This document shows positions 35,161 through 42,815 of a DNA stretch of 43,620 nt, piece after piece. The number at the start of each line of letters is the position of its first letter. Position 1 is the stretch's first letter. The notes below the pieces were generated by a model that saw only the letters and a program-made list of their open reading frames with translations, was not told the origin of the DNA and did no database searches. The DNA comes from an uncultured Collinsella sp. (GTDB lineage Bacteria; Actinomycetota; Coriobacteriia; Coriobacteriales; Coriobacteriaceae): the NCBI GenBank assembly GCA_900548515.1, contig URKU01000007.1, positions 1 to 43,620 on the forward strand, in the 5' to 3' direction. The position numbers and the translations under genes are program-made.

Positions 35161-36474
35161 TTACGCTACGAAGAAGTAGACGAGGAAGGCAAGTGCTGCG
35201 ATCCACATGAGCGGCTTGATCTTGGAGGCCTCGCCCTTAAAGAGCGCGACGATCACGTAGGCGATAAAGCCCAGGCCAATGCCGGCAGAGATGGAGTAAG
35301 TGAAGGGCACGCCGGCGACAATCATGAACGCCGGGAAACCTTGCGACACGTCGGACCAGTCGATCTCGGAGGCCTCGCTCATCATGAGGTAGCCGACGTA
35401 GACCAGAGCACCGCAGGTGGCGGCGCTGGAAACGATGGTGACGATGGGGGAGAAGAACGCGGCGAGGATGAACAGCACGCCGGTGGTGACGGAGGTGAGA
35501 CCCGTGCGGCCACCGTCGGCAGCGCCGGACGTGGACTCGACGAAAGTGGTGATGGAGGAGACGCCCATAAAGCCACCGGCAGCAGCGGCCACGGAGTCGA
35601 CGACCAGGATGGGACGGATGTCCTCGACATTGCCGTCCTCGGTCAGGAACTCGCCCTGCTTGGCGACGGCCATCGCGGTGCCCATGGTGTCGAAGAAGTC
35701 ACTCATGAGCAGCGAGAAGGCCACGACGAGCAGCATCGGGTCGGTCAGAACCTTCACGATGGCCATGTTGCCATCGGCGGTGCTGGCAAACGGGGCGCCA
35801 AAGGTCGAGAAGTCGAGCGGTGCGATGAGGCCCTCGGGCGCATGAGTGACGCCCAGCGGGATACCGGCGATAACGGCGACGATGATGCCGATGAGCAGCG
35901 AGCCCGGCACGTTGCGGGAAGCCAGGGCGACCGTCACGACGATGGAGATGATGCCGACGATAAAGGTGGGGGAGGTGATGTCGCCCAGGCCGACAAGCGT
36001 ACCGGCGCCAGCGGTGATGATGCCGGCGTCGCACAGGCCGATCATGGCGATAAACAGGCCCAGACCCACCGAGATGGCGTGGCGCAGGACCACGGGGATG
36101 GCGTCCATGATGGCCTCGCGCAGGCCGCACAGGACGAGCAGCAAGATGACGATGCCCTCGAGGAAGATAACGCTCATGGCCACGTGCCAGTCGCCGCCGC
36201 ACATGGTGGTGGCGATGCCCGCGATCATGGCGTTGATGCCCAGGCCCGACGCGCAGGCGAGCGGGCGGTTTGCGAAGATGCCCATGCAGATGGTCATGAT
36301 GCCGGCGCCCAGGCAGGTGGCGCAGGCGAGCGCTCCCGCATCGATGCCAGCGCCAGAGAGTACCGCGGGGTTGACGGCGATGATGTAGGCCATCGCCAGG
36401 AATGTTGTCAGTCCAGCGCGAAGTTCGGTCCCGATTGTGGACTTGCGCTCGCTGACGTGAAATAGTTCGTCCAT
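35161..36474 (-). CDS. NCS2-family purine permease, AzgA/PbuG type
   Basis: The 437-residue membrane protein begins RKSTIGTELRAGLTTFLAMAYIIAVNP, diagnostic of AzgA-type permeases, and carries LGINAMIAG, the substrate-site segment SDFFDTMGTAMAVAKQGEF, and SSITTFVESTSGAADGGRTGLTSV. These proteins import hypoxanthine, guanine or adenine. I chose ATG 36474, preceded by GAAAGGG; a frame extending to 36531 is not needed. The 3' end was copied together with the downstream surface gene. Exact purine unknown. Confidence 0.93.
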   Translation of the reverse strand: MDELFHVSERKSTIGTELRAGLTTFLAMAYIIAVNPAVLSGAGIDAGALACATCLGAGIMTICMGIFANRPLACASGLGINAMIAGIATTMCGGDWHVAMSVIFLEGIVILLLVLCGLREAIMDAIPVVLRHAISVGLGLFIAMIGLCDAGIITAGAGTLVGLGDITSPTFIVGIISIVVTVALASRNVPGSLLIGIIVAVIAGIPLGVTHAPEGLIAPLDFSTFGAPFASTADGNMAIVKVLTDPMLLVVAFSLLMSDFFDTMGTAMAVAKQGEFLTEDGNVEDIRPILVVDSVAAAAGGFMGVSSITTFVESTSGAADGGRTGLTSVTTGVLFILAAFFSPIVTIVSSAATCGALVYVGYLMMSEASEIDWSDVSQGFPAFMIVAGVPFTYSISAGIGLGFIAYVIVALFKGEASKIKPLMWIAALAFLVYFFVA

Positions 36475-36478
36475 GCAT

Positions 36479-36515
36479 ACCCTTTCCTTGTTCGGCCCCG
36501 AGTTTAGGCCGATTG
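36479..36515 (-). promoter_or_regulatory. Hairpin in the permease leader
   Basis: On the minus strand TCGGCC and GGCCGA form a short stem around TAAACTCGG, about 15-35 bases before the permease start. It does not match the purine riboswitch consensus. It may affect translation; no more can be said. Confidence 0.25.
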
Positions 36516-36628
36516 ACACGAACTCACCCACTATATCGCCTTTGTGAAGTTGGTGTTCCTCACATGTTGATGTTCGGCGGTTTGTAACGGACGGGCGGTA
36601 TCTTTCGCATGAAATTGTGTAGGTACCG

Positions 36629-36634
36629 TATACT
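36629..36634 (+). promoter_or_regulatory. -10 box upstream of the deformylase-like gene
   Basis: TATACT lies 33 bp before the ATG at 36668. No good -35 hexamer is visible at the expected distance. Confidence 0.4.
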
Positions 36635-36667
36635 TAAGCGGTTACAACGACCCCTATGGAGGAACGT

Positions 36668-37087
36668 ATGATTAAAGAGCTCTGCCGCGACGAGGCTATC
36701 CTGTCTCAGCGTTGCGAGGTTGCGACTGTCGAGGACGAGTCGGTCGCTCAGGATCTGATTGATACCATCAAGTCGCTCGATGATGCCGGCTGCTTGGCCG
36801 CCAACCAGATCGGCGTTACCAAGAAGGTCTGCGTCTACCTGGACGACGCCGGCGAGCCCCACGTGCTCTACAACCCCCGTCTGGTGTTTGGCCTGGGCGC
36901 CAGCAAGATGGAGGAGAGCTGCCTGACGCACGAGGAGGTCACCAAGTCCACGCGCTACATCAAGTGCAAGGTTGCCTTTGACCAGATCGTCGACGGCAAG
37001 ATGAAGGAGTGCCGCCGCGACTACGCGGGCTTTGAGGCACAAATGATCCAGCATATGATCGACCACTGTCTTGGAAAGTTGGTCTAA
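36668..37087 (+). CDS. Peptide-deformylase-like protein with altered catalytic motif
   Basis: The 139-residue protein matches the short clostridial-type peptide deformylases over its whole length. Motif 1 is GCLAANQIG (41-49). Motif 2 reads EESCLT with the metal cysteine at 85 but with serine replacing the usual glycine. Motif 3 reads QHMIDH (128-133): both metal histidines are kept, but the catalytic glutamate of HEIDH is methionine. Deformylases remove the N-formyl group of new proteins; without the glutamate, activity is doubtful. GGAGG precedes ATG 36668. The stop codon lies in a large hairpin. Confidence 0.85.
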   Translation: MIKELCRDEAILSQRCEVATVEDESVAQDLIDTIKSLDDAGCLAANQIGVTKKVCVYLDDAGEPHVLYNPRLVFGLGASKMEESCLTHEEVTKSTRYIKCKVAFDQIVDGKMKECRRDYAGFEAQMIQHMIDHCLGKLV

Positions 37088-37190
37088 GGGGACCAAAGCA
37101 CCGCACCTTGCCGCTCAATCGTCGCTCGCGTACCTTAAGTACGCTTCGCTCCTCTTTCGTGGCAATCTGCGGCACTTTGACCCCTTAGAC
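37082..37190. repeat. 109-bp imperfect hairpin element overlapping the deformylase-like stop
   Basis: Outer arms GTCTAAGGGG (37082-37091) and CCCCTTAGAC (37181-37190) pair perfectly; pairing continues through AAAG/CTTT, CCGCA/TGCGG and TTGCC/GGCAA, and the tip is GCGTAC-CTTAA-GTACGC. The stop codon at 37085-37087 is within the left arm. The outer arm with AAGGGGAC resembles the core of the shorter palindromes. It could be a small mobile repeat, a structured RNA or both. Confidence 0.75.
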
Positions 37191-37231
37191 GACCTGCGGG
37201 GTTAACTTGGTTGAGTTTATCCTGATTGAAT

Positions 37232-37270
37232 AGTCCGGGCGTGACATTGTTGTCATGTCCGGGCTTTTGT
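37232..37270 (+). terminator. Terminator downstream of the deformylase-like gene
   Basis: The strand 37232-37245 (AGTCCGGGCGTGACA less its last base) pairs back with 37251-37265 through standard and G-U pairs around TTGT, followed by TTTT. Stem of about 14 pairs; separates the deformylase-like transcript from the hydrolase gene. Confidence 0.7.
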
Positions 37271-37331
37271 GTTTAGCGCCTTTTTGTTTGGTGACAATAA
37301 CCTTAGCAAGAACGTAAAGCTAGGAGGCGCT

Positions 37332-38297
37332 ATGTGTACGAGCATTCGATTTACCGATAATTCCGGCCACATGTATCTGGGCCGCAACCTCGACTGGAGC
37401 TTTGACTACGGCCAACAGGTTCGCGTGATGCCGCGCGGGTTTCACATTCCGTATTCGTTTATCGACGACGCGACAGCGGCACACGCGGTGATCGGTATGT
37501 GCATCGATTACAAGAATTACCCTATGTTCTTCGACTGCGGCAACGATGCGGGCCTCGCCGTGGCGGGTCTCAATTTCCCGGGTTATGCCGAGTATGCCGA
37601 GGACCCTGTCGACGGCAAGACCAATATCGCGGCCTATGAGTTTCCCCTGTGGGTGGCAGCGACGTTCTCGACGGTCGACGAGGTCGAGGCTGCGCTGCGC
37701 GATACGGTGATTGTCGCCAAATCTGCAGGAGAGGGGCTGGGCGTGTCGCTGCTCCATTGGATTATCGGCGACAGCCAGCGTAGCATCGTGGTCGAGATGA
37801 TGGCTGACGGCCTGCATGTATACGACGATCCGGTCGACACCCTTGCCAACCAGCCGACCTTCCCGTGGCACATGGAAAACCTGCGCACCTATATCACCGC
37901 CACAAGCGATTTTCCGCAGACGGCGACATGGCGTGGCGCCGAGCTTAAGCCCTATGGAGCCGGTGCCGGCATGCGCGGCATTCCGGGCGATTGCTATTCG
38001 CCGAGCCGTTTTGTAAAGGCGGCGTACCTCAATGCCAATTACCCGCAAAAGGAGAGCGAGACCGAAAACGTCGTTCGCATGTTCCGCTCGCTCGAGGGCG
38101 TGGTGATGATCGAGGGAGCGTCCAGGATGGGCGATGGCAAGTTCGAGAAGACTATCTACACCGGATGCTTTAGCGCGCGCACGGGCAATTATTACTACGC
38201 GATGTATGGGGATCCGTCGATTCGCTACGTGAGCCTGATGGATGCCGAGGGCGCGAGCCCCGATAGGCTCGTGGTTCCCGAGCCGCGTCGTTCGTAG
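37332..38297 (+). CDS. Linear amide C-N hydrolase (bile salt hydrolase/penicillin acylase family)
   Basis: This 321-residue Ntn hydrolase carries the full choloylglycine-hydrolase active site: Cys2 (exposed after removal of Met1), Arg18, Asp21, Asn81, Asn173 and Arg226, in the contexts MCTSIRF, GRNLDW, GLNFPGYA, LANQPTFPWHMENL and GIPGDCYSPSRF. The motifs favour bile salt hydrolase over penicillin V acylase, which fits a gut actinobacterium; the enzyme would deconjugate glycine- or taurine-linked bile acids in the cytoplasm. TAGGAGG precedes ATG 37332. No signal peptide. Substrate preference is inference. Confidence 0.92.
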   Translation: MCTSIRFTDNSGHMYLGRNLDWSFDYGQQVRVMPRGFHIPYSFIDDATAAHAVIGMCIDYKNYPMFFDCGNDAGLAVAGLNFPGYAEYAEDPVDGKTNIAAYEFPLWVAATFSTVDEVEAALRDTVIVAKSAGEGLGVSLLHWIIGDSQRSIVVEMMADGLHVYDDPVDTLANQPTFPWHMENLRTYITATSDFPQTATWRGAELKPYGAGAGMRGIPGDCYSPSRFVKAAYLNANYPQKESETENVVRMFRSLEGVVMIEGASRMGDGKFEKTIYTGCFSARTGNYYYAMYGDPSIRYVSLMDAEGASPDRLVVPEPRRS

Positions 38298-38317
38298 CCG
38301 ATAGCTTTACCGCAATG

Positions 38318-38365
38318 CAAAGCGGCCCTGCATCTCCCGTGAGGTGCAGGGCCGCTGTCGTTGAT
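38318..38365. terminator. Bidirectional hairpin between the hydrolase and kup
   Basis: AGCGGCCCTGCATCT pairs with AGGTGCAGGGCCGCT around CCCGTG. T residues follow mainly on the minus strand (TTTGC), so it ends kup transcripts and probably also limits those of the convergent hydrolase gene. Confidence 0.75.
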
Positions 38366-38376
38366 TTGTGACGTTG

Positions 38377-40608
38377 CTAGAAGTTGGCGTCGTTGAGCTG
38401 TTCGTTCTCGAGGCCGTCGAGCTGTTGCTGTTCGGGCGTATCGGCGACGCTCTCGAGCAACTCGGTGGGGTCGACGTTCATGTCCCTACCGGCTTCGTTG
38501 CCGTTGACCAAGTCGTCCGAGAAGATGTCGACTTCCATTTCCTCGGCCTCTTCGATCTGAACCTCGAGCGGCACCTGGGTGCGCACGAGCTTAACGGCCG
38601 GACGCATGCGGGCAAAGAGGGGCACGTACTCGATGATGATGGCCGAGTTCTCAAGACCGTACCAGCGTGCCGGGCTTCCGCAGGCGCGGCGGACGGCGTA
38701 CTTGATGGCCATGACGCGGTGGTCATTGCGGTTGATGTCCGTTTCGGGGGCGAGCATCTTGCGCAGCATGCAAAAACGGAAATCACCCACGTTGCCGCGT
38801 GTCTCGTAGATAGAGTAGGTGTGATGTTGCGGCGGCAGCTCGCCCGATGCCATCAAATCGCCGACGATCTGGCGCAGGTAGGCGTTAACGCGCTGGTTGA
38901 CCTTAAAGCCCAGGTCCAGGCGAACGCGGAAGAGGAAGTCCGTGCCAAAGGTCTCGACGGAATACTCATGCGTATAGGGCTCATCGGTAACGTACACGTT
39001 GATGAACCAGTATGCCTTGGCGCGCTTGGGATGCTTATCCAAGATGGAATAGAGCACATCGCGGTCGAGCGTGAGCGGGTCGGGGCTGTTGGTGAGGAAC
39101 ACCAGGTTGTCGGCAAGCACGGGATAGGTCTCGTCGTTGCGCAGGCGGTCGAGCTGGTCAATGTACTTGGAGACGGGCAGCAGGATGGTCTGCGTGCGCT
39201 CGATGGCGGTGCCGCGGCGCCACACGTACATAAGGCCAAACAGCAGCGCGGCCAAGAAGATCATGACATAGCCGCCGTCAAAGAACATGGTGAGGCACGA
39301 GGCAAAGAAGCACAGCTCAATGGCGCCAAAGAGCAGTGCGAAGACGCAGGCACCCAGTTTGTGCTTGAGGATGCCGGCGATATAGCTCGTCAAAAGCGTC
39401 GTGGTCATGAGCATGGTCACGGTGATGGCGAGGCCGTAGGCGCTCTCCATGCGCTCGGAGTTCTGGAACAGCAGCACGATGAAGATGCAGCCGACCCACA
39501 TGATGTTGTTGACGAGCGGAATATAGAGCTGGCCCTTGGTGTCGCTGGGGTAGTGGATGCGCAGGTGCGGCATGAGATTGAGACGGGTTGCCTCGGATAC
39601 CAGCGAGAACGAGCCGGTGATGAGCGCCTGCGAGGCGATGATGGCCGCTACGGCCGAAAGCACGATGGCAAAGGGGCGCAGGGGCTCGGGAAGCATCATG
39701 TAGAACGGGTTGACGATATCCATCGCGAGCATCTGGGGGTTGGAGTTGTTGGCGAGCAGCCAAGCGCCCTGGCCCAGATAGTTAAGGATGAGGGCCGCCT
39801 TAACAAACGGCCAGGATGCGTAGATGTTGGCCTTGCCCACGTGGCCCATGTCTGAATAGAGCGCCTCGGCGCCGGTCGTCGACAGGAAGACGAAGCCGAG
39901 CACCATGATGCCCGAGTGGTTGATGGGCGAGAACAGGAACATAATGCCGCGAATGGGGTTGAGCGCGCGCAAGATGGACAGGTTGCCGAGCATATTGAAC
40001 AGGCCGGCGCCTGCCAGGAACAGGAACCACAGCGTCATGAGCGGGCCGAAGAGCTTGCCGATTGACGAGGTACCGGCGCGCTGCATGGCAAACAGACCGC
40101 AGATAATGATGATGGTGATGATGATCACATTGGTCTGACCGTCACCCAATAGTGCGTGGCCCCACTCGATGGTACGCAGGCCCTCAATGGCTGTGGTGAC
40201 CGTGACCGCGGGGGTGAGGATACCGTCGGCGAGCAGCGCCGCGCCGCCGATCATGGCGGGGAGAATCAGCCATGGTGCCACCTTGCGCACGAGACTGAAC
40301 AGGGCGAAGATGCCGCCTTCGTTGTGGTTGTCGGCCTTCATGGCGATTACCACGTACTTGACCGTGGTCACGAGCGTCATGGTCCAGATGACGAGCGAAA
40401 GCGCGCCCAGGATCATGTCCTCGCTGACGGTACCGATGCCGCCGTTGTTGGCGACGATTGATTTCATGGTGTACATGGGGCTCGTGCCGATGTCGCCATA
40501 GACGACGCCGAGCGTTACGAGCAGCATGCCAGCGGAGAGGGGGATGGCTCCGTGCCCGCCTTGCCCGCGCTGGTCTTGGAGGTTTGCCTCCAGTTTATTG
40601 TGTGCCAC
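38377..40608 (-). CDS. kup: KUP-family potassium uptake protein
   Basis: The 743-residue protein has the Kup N-terminal membrane domain of about 12 helices, with GVVYGDIGTSPMYTMKSI, GGIFALFSLVRK and the ADGILTPAVTV motif, then a hydrophilic C-terminal cytoplasmic domain of roughly 280 residues. Kup proteins import K+ with protons. I chose GTG 40608 (VAHNKLEANLQ) because AAGGGAG lies five bases upstream; ATG 40626 would place that site inside the gene. No c-di-AMP riboswitch consensus was found upstream. Confidence 0.94.
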   Translation of the reverse strand: MAHNKLEANLQDQRGQGGHGAIPLSAGMLLVTLGVVYGDIGTSPMYTMKSIVANNGGIGTVSEDMILGALSLVIWTMTLVTTVKYVVIAMKADNHNEGGIFALFSLVRKVAPWLILPAMIGGAALLADGILTPAVTVTTAIEGLRTIEWGHALLGDGQTNVIIITIIIICGLFAMQRAGTSSIGKLFGPLMTLWFLFLAGAGLFNMLGNLSILRALNPIRGIMFLFSPINHSGIMVLGFVFLSTTGAEALYSDMGHVGKANIYASWPFVKAALILNYLGQGAWLLANNSNPQMLAMDIVNPFYMMLPEPLRPFAIVLSAVAAIIASQALITGSFSLVSEATRLNLMPHLRIHYPSDTKGQLYIPLVNNIMWVGCIFIVLLFQNSERMESAYGLAITVTMLMTTTLLTSYIAGILKHKLGACVFALLFGAIELCFFASCLTMFFDGGYVMIFLAALLFGLMYVWRRGTAIERTQTILLPVSKYIDQLDRLRNDETYPVLADNLVFLTNSPDPLTLDRDVLYSILDKHPKRAKAYWFINVYVTDEPYTHEYSVETFGTDFLFRVRLDLGFKVNQRVNAYLRQIVGDLMASGELPPQHHTYSIYETRGNVGDFRFCMLRKMLAPETDINRNDHRVMAIKYAVRRACGSPARWYGLENSAIIIEYVPLFARMRPAVKLVRTQVPLEVQIEEAEEMEVDIFSDDLVNGNEAGRDMNVDPTELLESVADTPEQQQLDGLENEQLNDANF

Positions 40609-40707
40609 GAAGACTCCCTTAGACATCCGGTTATCTGTCTAGGACAAAAAACTTTATGCCGTCTTTATACATACAAGAGCAGTTTGGCACATCGGGTTAT
40701 TTTAGAC

Positions 40708-40731
40708 AATAATCCTCAGCTGGGGATTATT
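40708..40731. terminator. AT-rich hairpin between the DMT and kup genes
   Basis: AATAATCC (40708-40715) pairs with GGATTATT (40724-40731). It lies 35 bp after the stop of the minus-strand DMT gene and may terminate it, although no good U-run follows on that strand. Confidence 0.4.
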
Positions 40732-40765
40732 TATCTACGCAGGTAGCATTTCAAAGCAGGGGCTT

Positions 40766-41677
40766 TTAAGCACGTACTGTCTGGGCGATGCCAGCCTTGG
40801 CGTTTGCGCGTTTGCCGGCGAGTTCGCAAAAAATCGCGCCGCCGATGATAAGCGCGGCGCCCATCAGGCGGACCGGTGTTATGGCTTCACCCAAAAGGGC
40901 GGCCGAGAACACGACCGCCGAAAGCGGCTCGAGGTAGCCGACGACAGCGACGGTCTGGACGGGCAGCTTGGCGACGGCGCTAAAGTAGAGCAGGCAACCG
41001 ATGCCGGTGTTGACGACGCCGAGCATAGCGACGGCGCGCCAATCAATACTGGCGGCGATACCGGCGGACAGGAATGAGGGAGCGCCCTGCGTGATGAGCG
41101 TGAGGACCAGTGCGGTCACAAAGGCGGCGCACACCTGGAGCGTGGAGTTCTCGAGGCCCTCGATGTGCGGCGCACCCTTGCTAGCGATGACCATCAATGC
41201 ATAGCAGAAGGCCGAGGCGATTCCACAGACGATGCCCGCAATGGGCATATTGCCGCCTAGACCTTGCGCTGCAATGAGAAAAGCACCGCAGGCGACGGCG
41301 ACAAAGCCGGCGATTTTGCCGCCGGTCAGCTTTTCGCCAAAGATGAGCGGGGAGAGCGCCATGACAATGATGGGGCCGCAGTAGTACAGCAGCGAGGATA
41401 CGCCGACGCCGATCGTCTGGTAGGCGCGGAACAGAAAAATCCAGCTGGCGCCCAGCGCAGCTCCCGAGAGGAGGAGGGCCGCGGCTTCGCGGGGACGAGA
41501 TGGCGCCTGCAGTTTATGGTGTTGGGTGATGGCGAGGATAGTGACAAGCGAGAGAGCGCCCAAAAACGTGCGTAGCAGCACGATATCGGAGCTCGGCAGC
41601 GCGATGGCAGCGGCGATGATGCCGTTGGAGCCAAACAATAGCAATGCTGCTAAGTACGTAAACAGTCCGTTGTTCAT
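40766..41677 (-). CDS. DMT-superfamily (EamA) transporter
   Basis: The 303-residue protein has two EamA repeats and about ten helices, beginning YLAALLLFGSNGIIAAAIALP, with the conserved ILRT-like turn DIVLLRTFLGAL and the second repeat ending YLEPLSAVVFSAALLGEAIT. It probably exports a small metabolite; the substrate is unknown. It is divergent from the LysR gene at 41796, across a perfect inverted repeat, the same layout as the pair at 5183-7110. The two DMT proteins are clearly different in sequence. Confidence 0.92.
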   Translation of the reverse strand: MNNGLFTYLAALLLFGSNGIIAAAIALPSSDIVLLRTFLGALSLVTILAITQHHKLQAPSRPREAAALLLSGAALGASWIFLFRAYQTIGVGVSSLLYYCGPIIVMALSPLIFGEKLTGGKIAGFVAVACGAFLIAAQGLGGNMPIAGIVCGIASAFCYALMVIASKGAPHIEGLENSTLQVCAAFVTALVLTLITQGAPSFLSAGIAASIDWRAVAMLGVVNTGIGCLLYFSAVAKLPVQTVAVVGYLEPLSAVVFSAALLGEAITPVRLMGAALIIGGAIFCELAGKRANAKAGIAQTVRA

Positions 41678-41706
41678 GCGCTTCTATCCCCTCTATATCC
41701 GAGCAT

Positions 41707-41723
41707 GTTCACTATGGGTGAAC
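41707..41723. promoter_or_regulatory. Inverted repeat between DMT and LysR genes, candidate LysR operator
   Basis: GTTCAC (41707-41712) and GTGAAC (41718-41723) are perfect inverted repeats with a five-base spacer. They have the T-N11-A form expected of LysR sites and lie 22 bp upstream of the TATAAT at 41745-41750. Confidence 0.65.
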
Positions 41724-41744
41724 TGGCTTTAGAAGAAAAGCGAA

Positions 41745-41750
41745 TATAAT
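41745..41750 (+). promoter_or_regulatory. -10 box of the LysR gene
   Basis: A consensus TATAAT lies 45 bp before GTG 41796. The inverted repeat just upstream covers the -35 position, consistent with autoregulation. Confidence 0.5.
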
Positions 41751-41795
41751 GCATGGAAAACATGACAAAAACTCATGCAAAGGTGGAGGGGTGCC

Positions 41796-42653
41796 GTGGA
41801 AACGAATATCCAAAAGATGCAAGTGCTGCTCGAGACGGTGCGTGCCGGCAGCTTTACGCGTGCTGCAGAGCGGCTGAGCTATTCGCAGTCGGGCGTGAGC
41901 CGCATGGTGGGCGACCTTGAGGCAGACTGGGGTTTTAAGGTGCTTGATCGCAGCCGCGAGGGCGTGGTGCTTTCTGCCGACGGGCGGCAGGTCATGCCGG
42001 CAGTCGAGGCGTTATGCGAAGAGTTTGGCCGCCTGCAGCGACGCGTGGACGAGATGCGAGGGCTAATGCGCGGCAAGATCTGTATCGGTACGTTTTCGAG
42101 TGTGGCGACTCATGTACTGCCGCCGGTGATCGCGCGCTTTCGCGCCGATCATCCGGATGTCGATTACGAGCTGCTGATGGGTGATTACTCCGAGATTGAG
42201 CAATGGGTGGCGGAAGGCCGCTGCGACCTGGGCTTTATCCCGCGTGATCCCCGAGAAAACGGCATGGCATCGCGGTCTTTGGTGCGCGACGAGTTGATGG
42301 CGGTAGTGCCGGCAGGCTCTTTGCTTGCCACGGCGGAGGTCGTTTCTCTTGCCGATTTAGCCAACGAGCAGTTTATTCTGCTAGAACGCGGCACCGATGA
42401 CGAGATTACGCCGCTGTTCCGTCGGGCGGGGCTGACGGTGTGCTCCAAGCTGTCGACCTGGGATGATTATGCGATTATGGCTATGGTCGAGGACGGCCTG
42501 GGCGTGAGCATTCTTCCCGCGCTCATCTTGCGCCGTTGTCAGTTCGATGTTGCCGTGCGTTCGCTCGAGGGACATCCCCATCGGCAGATCAACGCCATAT
42601 ATCGAACGGCCGATGTTTCGCTTGCCGCCGCCCGTTTTCTCGAATACCTCTAA
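41796..42653 (+). CDS. LysR-family transcriptional regulator
   Basis: The 285-residue protein has the LysR helix-turn-helix (GSFTRAAERLSYSQSGVSRMVGDLE) and an effector domain from about residue 83 (MRGKICIGTFSSVATHVLPPVIARF), with DDYAIMAMVEDGLGVSILPALIL near the C-terminus, the same arrangement as the LysR protein at 6244. I chose GTG 41796, five bases after GGAGGGG; ATG 41775 is further upstream of that site. It is divergent from the DMT gene, its probable target. Confidence 0.9.
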   Translation: METNIQKMQVLLETVRAGSFTRAAERLSYSQSGVSRMVGDLEADWGFKVLDRSREGVVLSADGRQVMPAVEALCEEFGRLQRRVDEMRGLMRGKICIGTFSSVATHVLPPVIARFRADHPDVDYELLMGDYSEIEQWVAEGRCDLGFIPRDPRENGMASRSLVRDELMAVVPAGSLLATAEVVSLADLANEQFILLERGTDDEITPLFRRAGLTVCSKLSTWDDYAIMAMVEDGLGVSILPALILRRCQFDVAVRSLEGHPHRQINAIYRTADVSLAAARFLEYL

Positions 42654-42712
42654 ACGTGTACACGCCATTGTTTGCTTTGGGCAGATCTCGGAGTCCGATA
42701 CATTTTCTTATG

Positions 42713-42798
42713 AAATTGAACTTTCGAATGAAGCGCCGCGTTATACTGCTTGCTAAATTGAACCATGGTTCAATTCGTGTTCTATAAATTGAACTTTG
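42713..42798 (+). promoter_or_regulatory. Promoter with palindromic operator of the HTH-aminotransferase gene
   Basis: Three direct copies of AAATTGAAC start at 42713, 42755 and 42786. The middle one forms the perfect 20-bp palindrome AATTGAACCATGGTTCAATT (42756-42775). A -10 box TATACT is at 42742-42747, so the first copy overlaps the -35 region, the palindrome covers the start of transcription and the third lies in the untranslated leader. The HTH domain encoded just downstream is the natural candidate to bind here. Confidence 0.7.
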
Positions 42799-42815
42799 CC
42801 AGCAAGGAGGTTCCT

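Noticed and set aside
31119..35209. CRISPR array or simple DNA repeat as the source of similarity
   Set aside because: The similarity is one direct duplication of about 2 kb with coding content, not short spaced repeats.
35029..36465. 478-codon plus-strand frame opposite the purine permease
   Set aside because: Its translation is a His/Asp/Gly-rich shadow of the permease codons.
36475..36667. Purine riboswitch before the AzgA-type permease
   Set aside because: The invariant loop sequences of the purine aptamer are not present; only a short hairpin remains.
38368..39855. 495-codon plus-strand frame opposite kup
   Set aside because: Shadow of the kup gene; composition is unlike a real protein and no start signal is present.
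40609..40765. c-di-AMP (ydaO-type) riboswitch before kup
   Set aside because: The conserved ydaO motifs are missing; only AT-rich sequence and one small hairpin are present.
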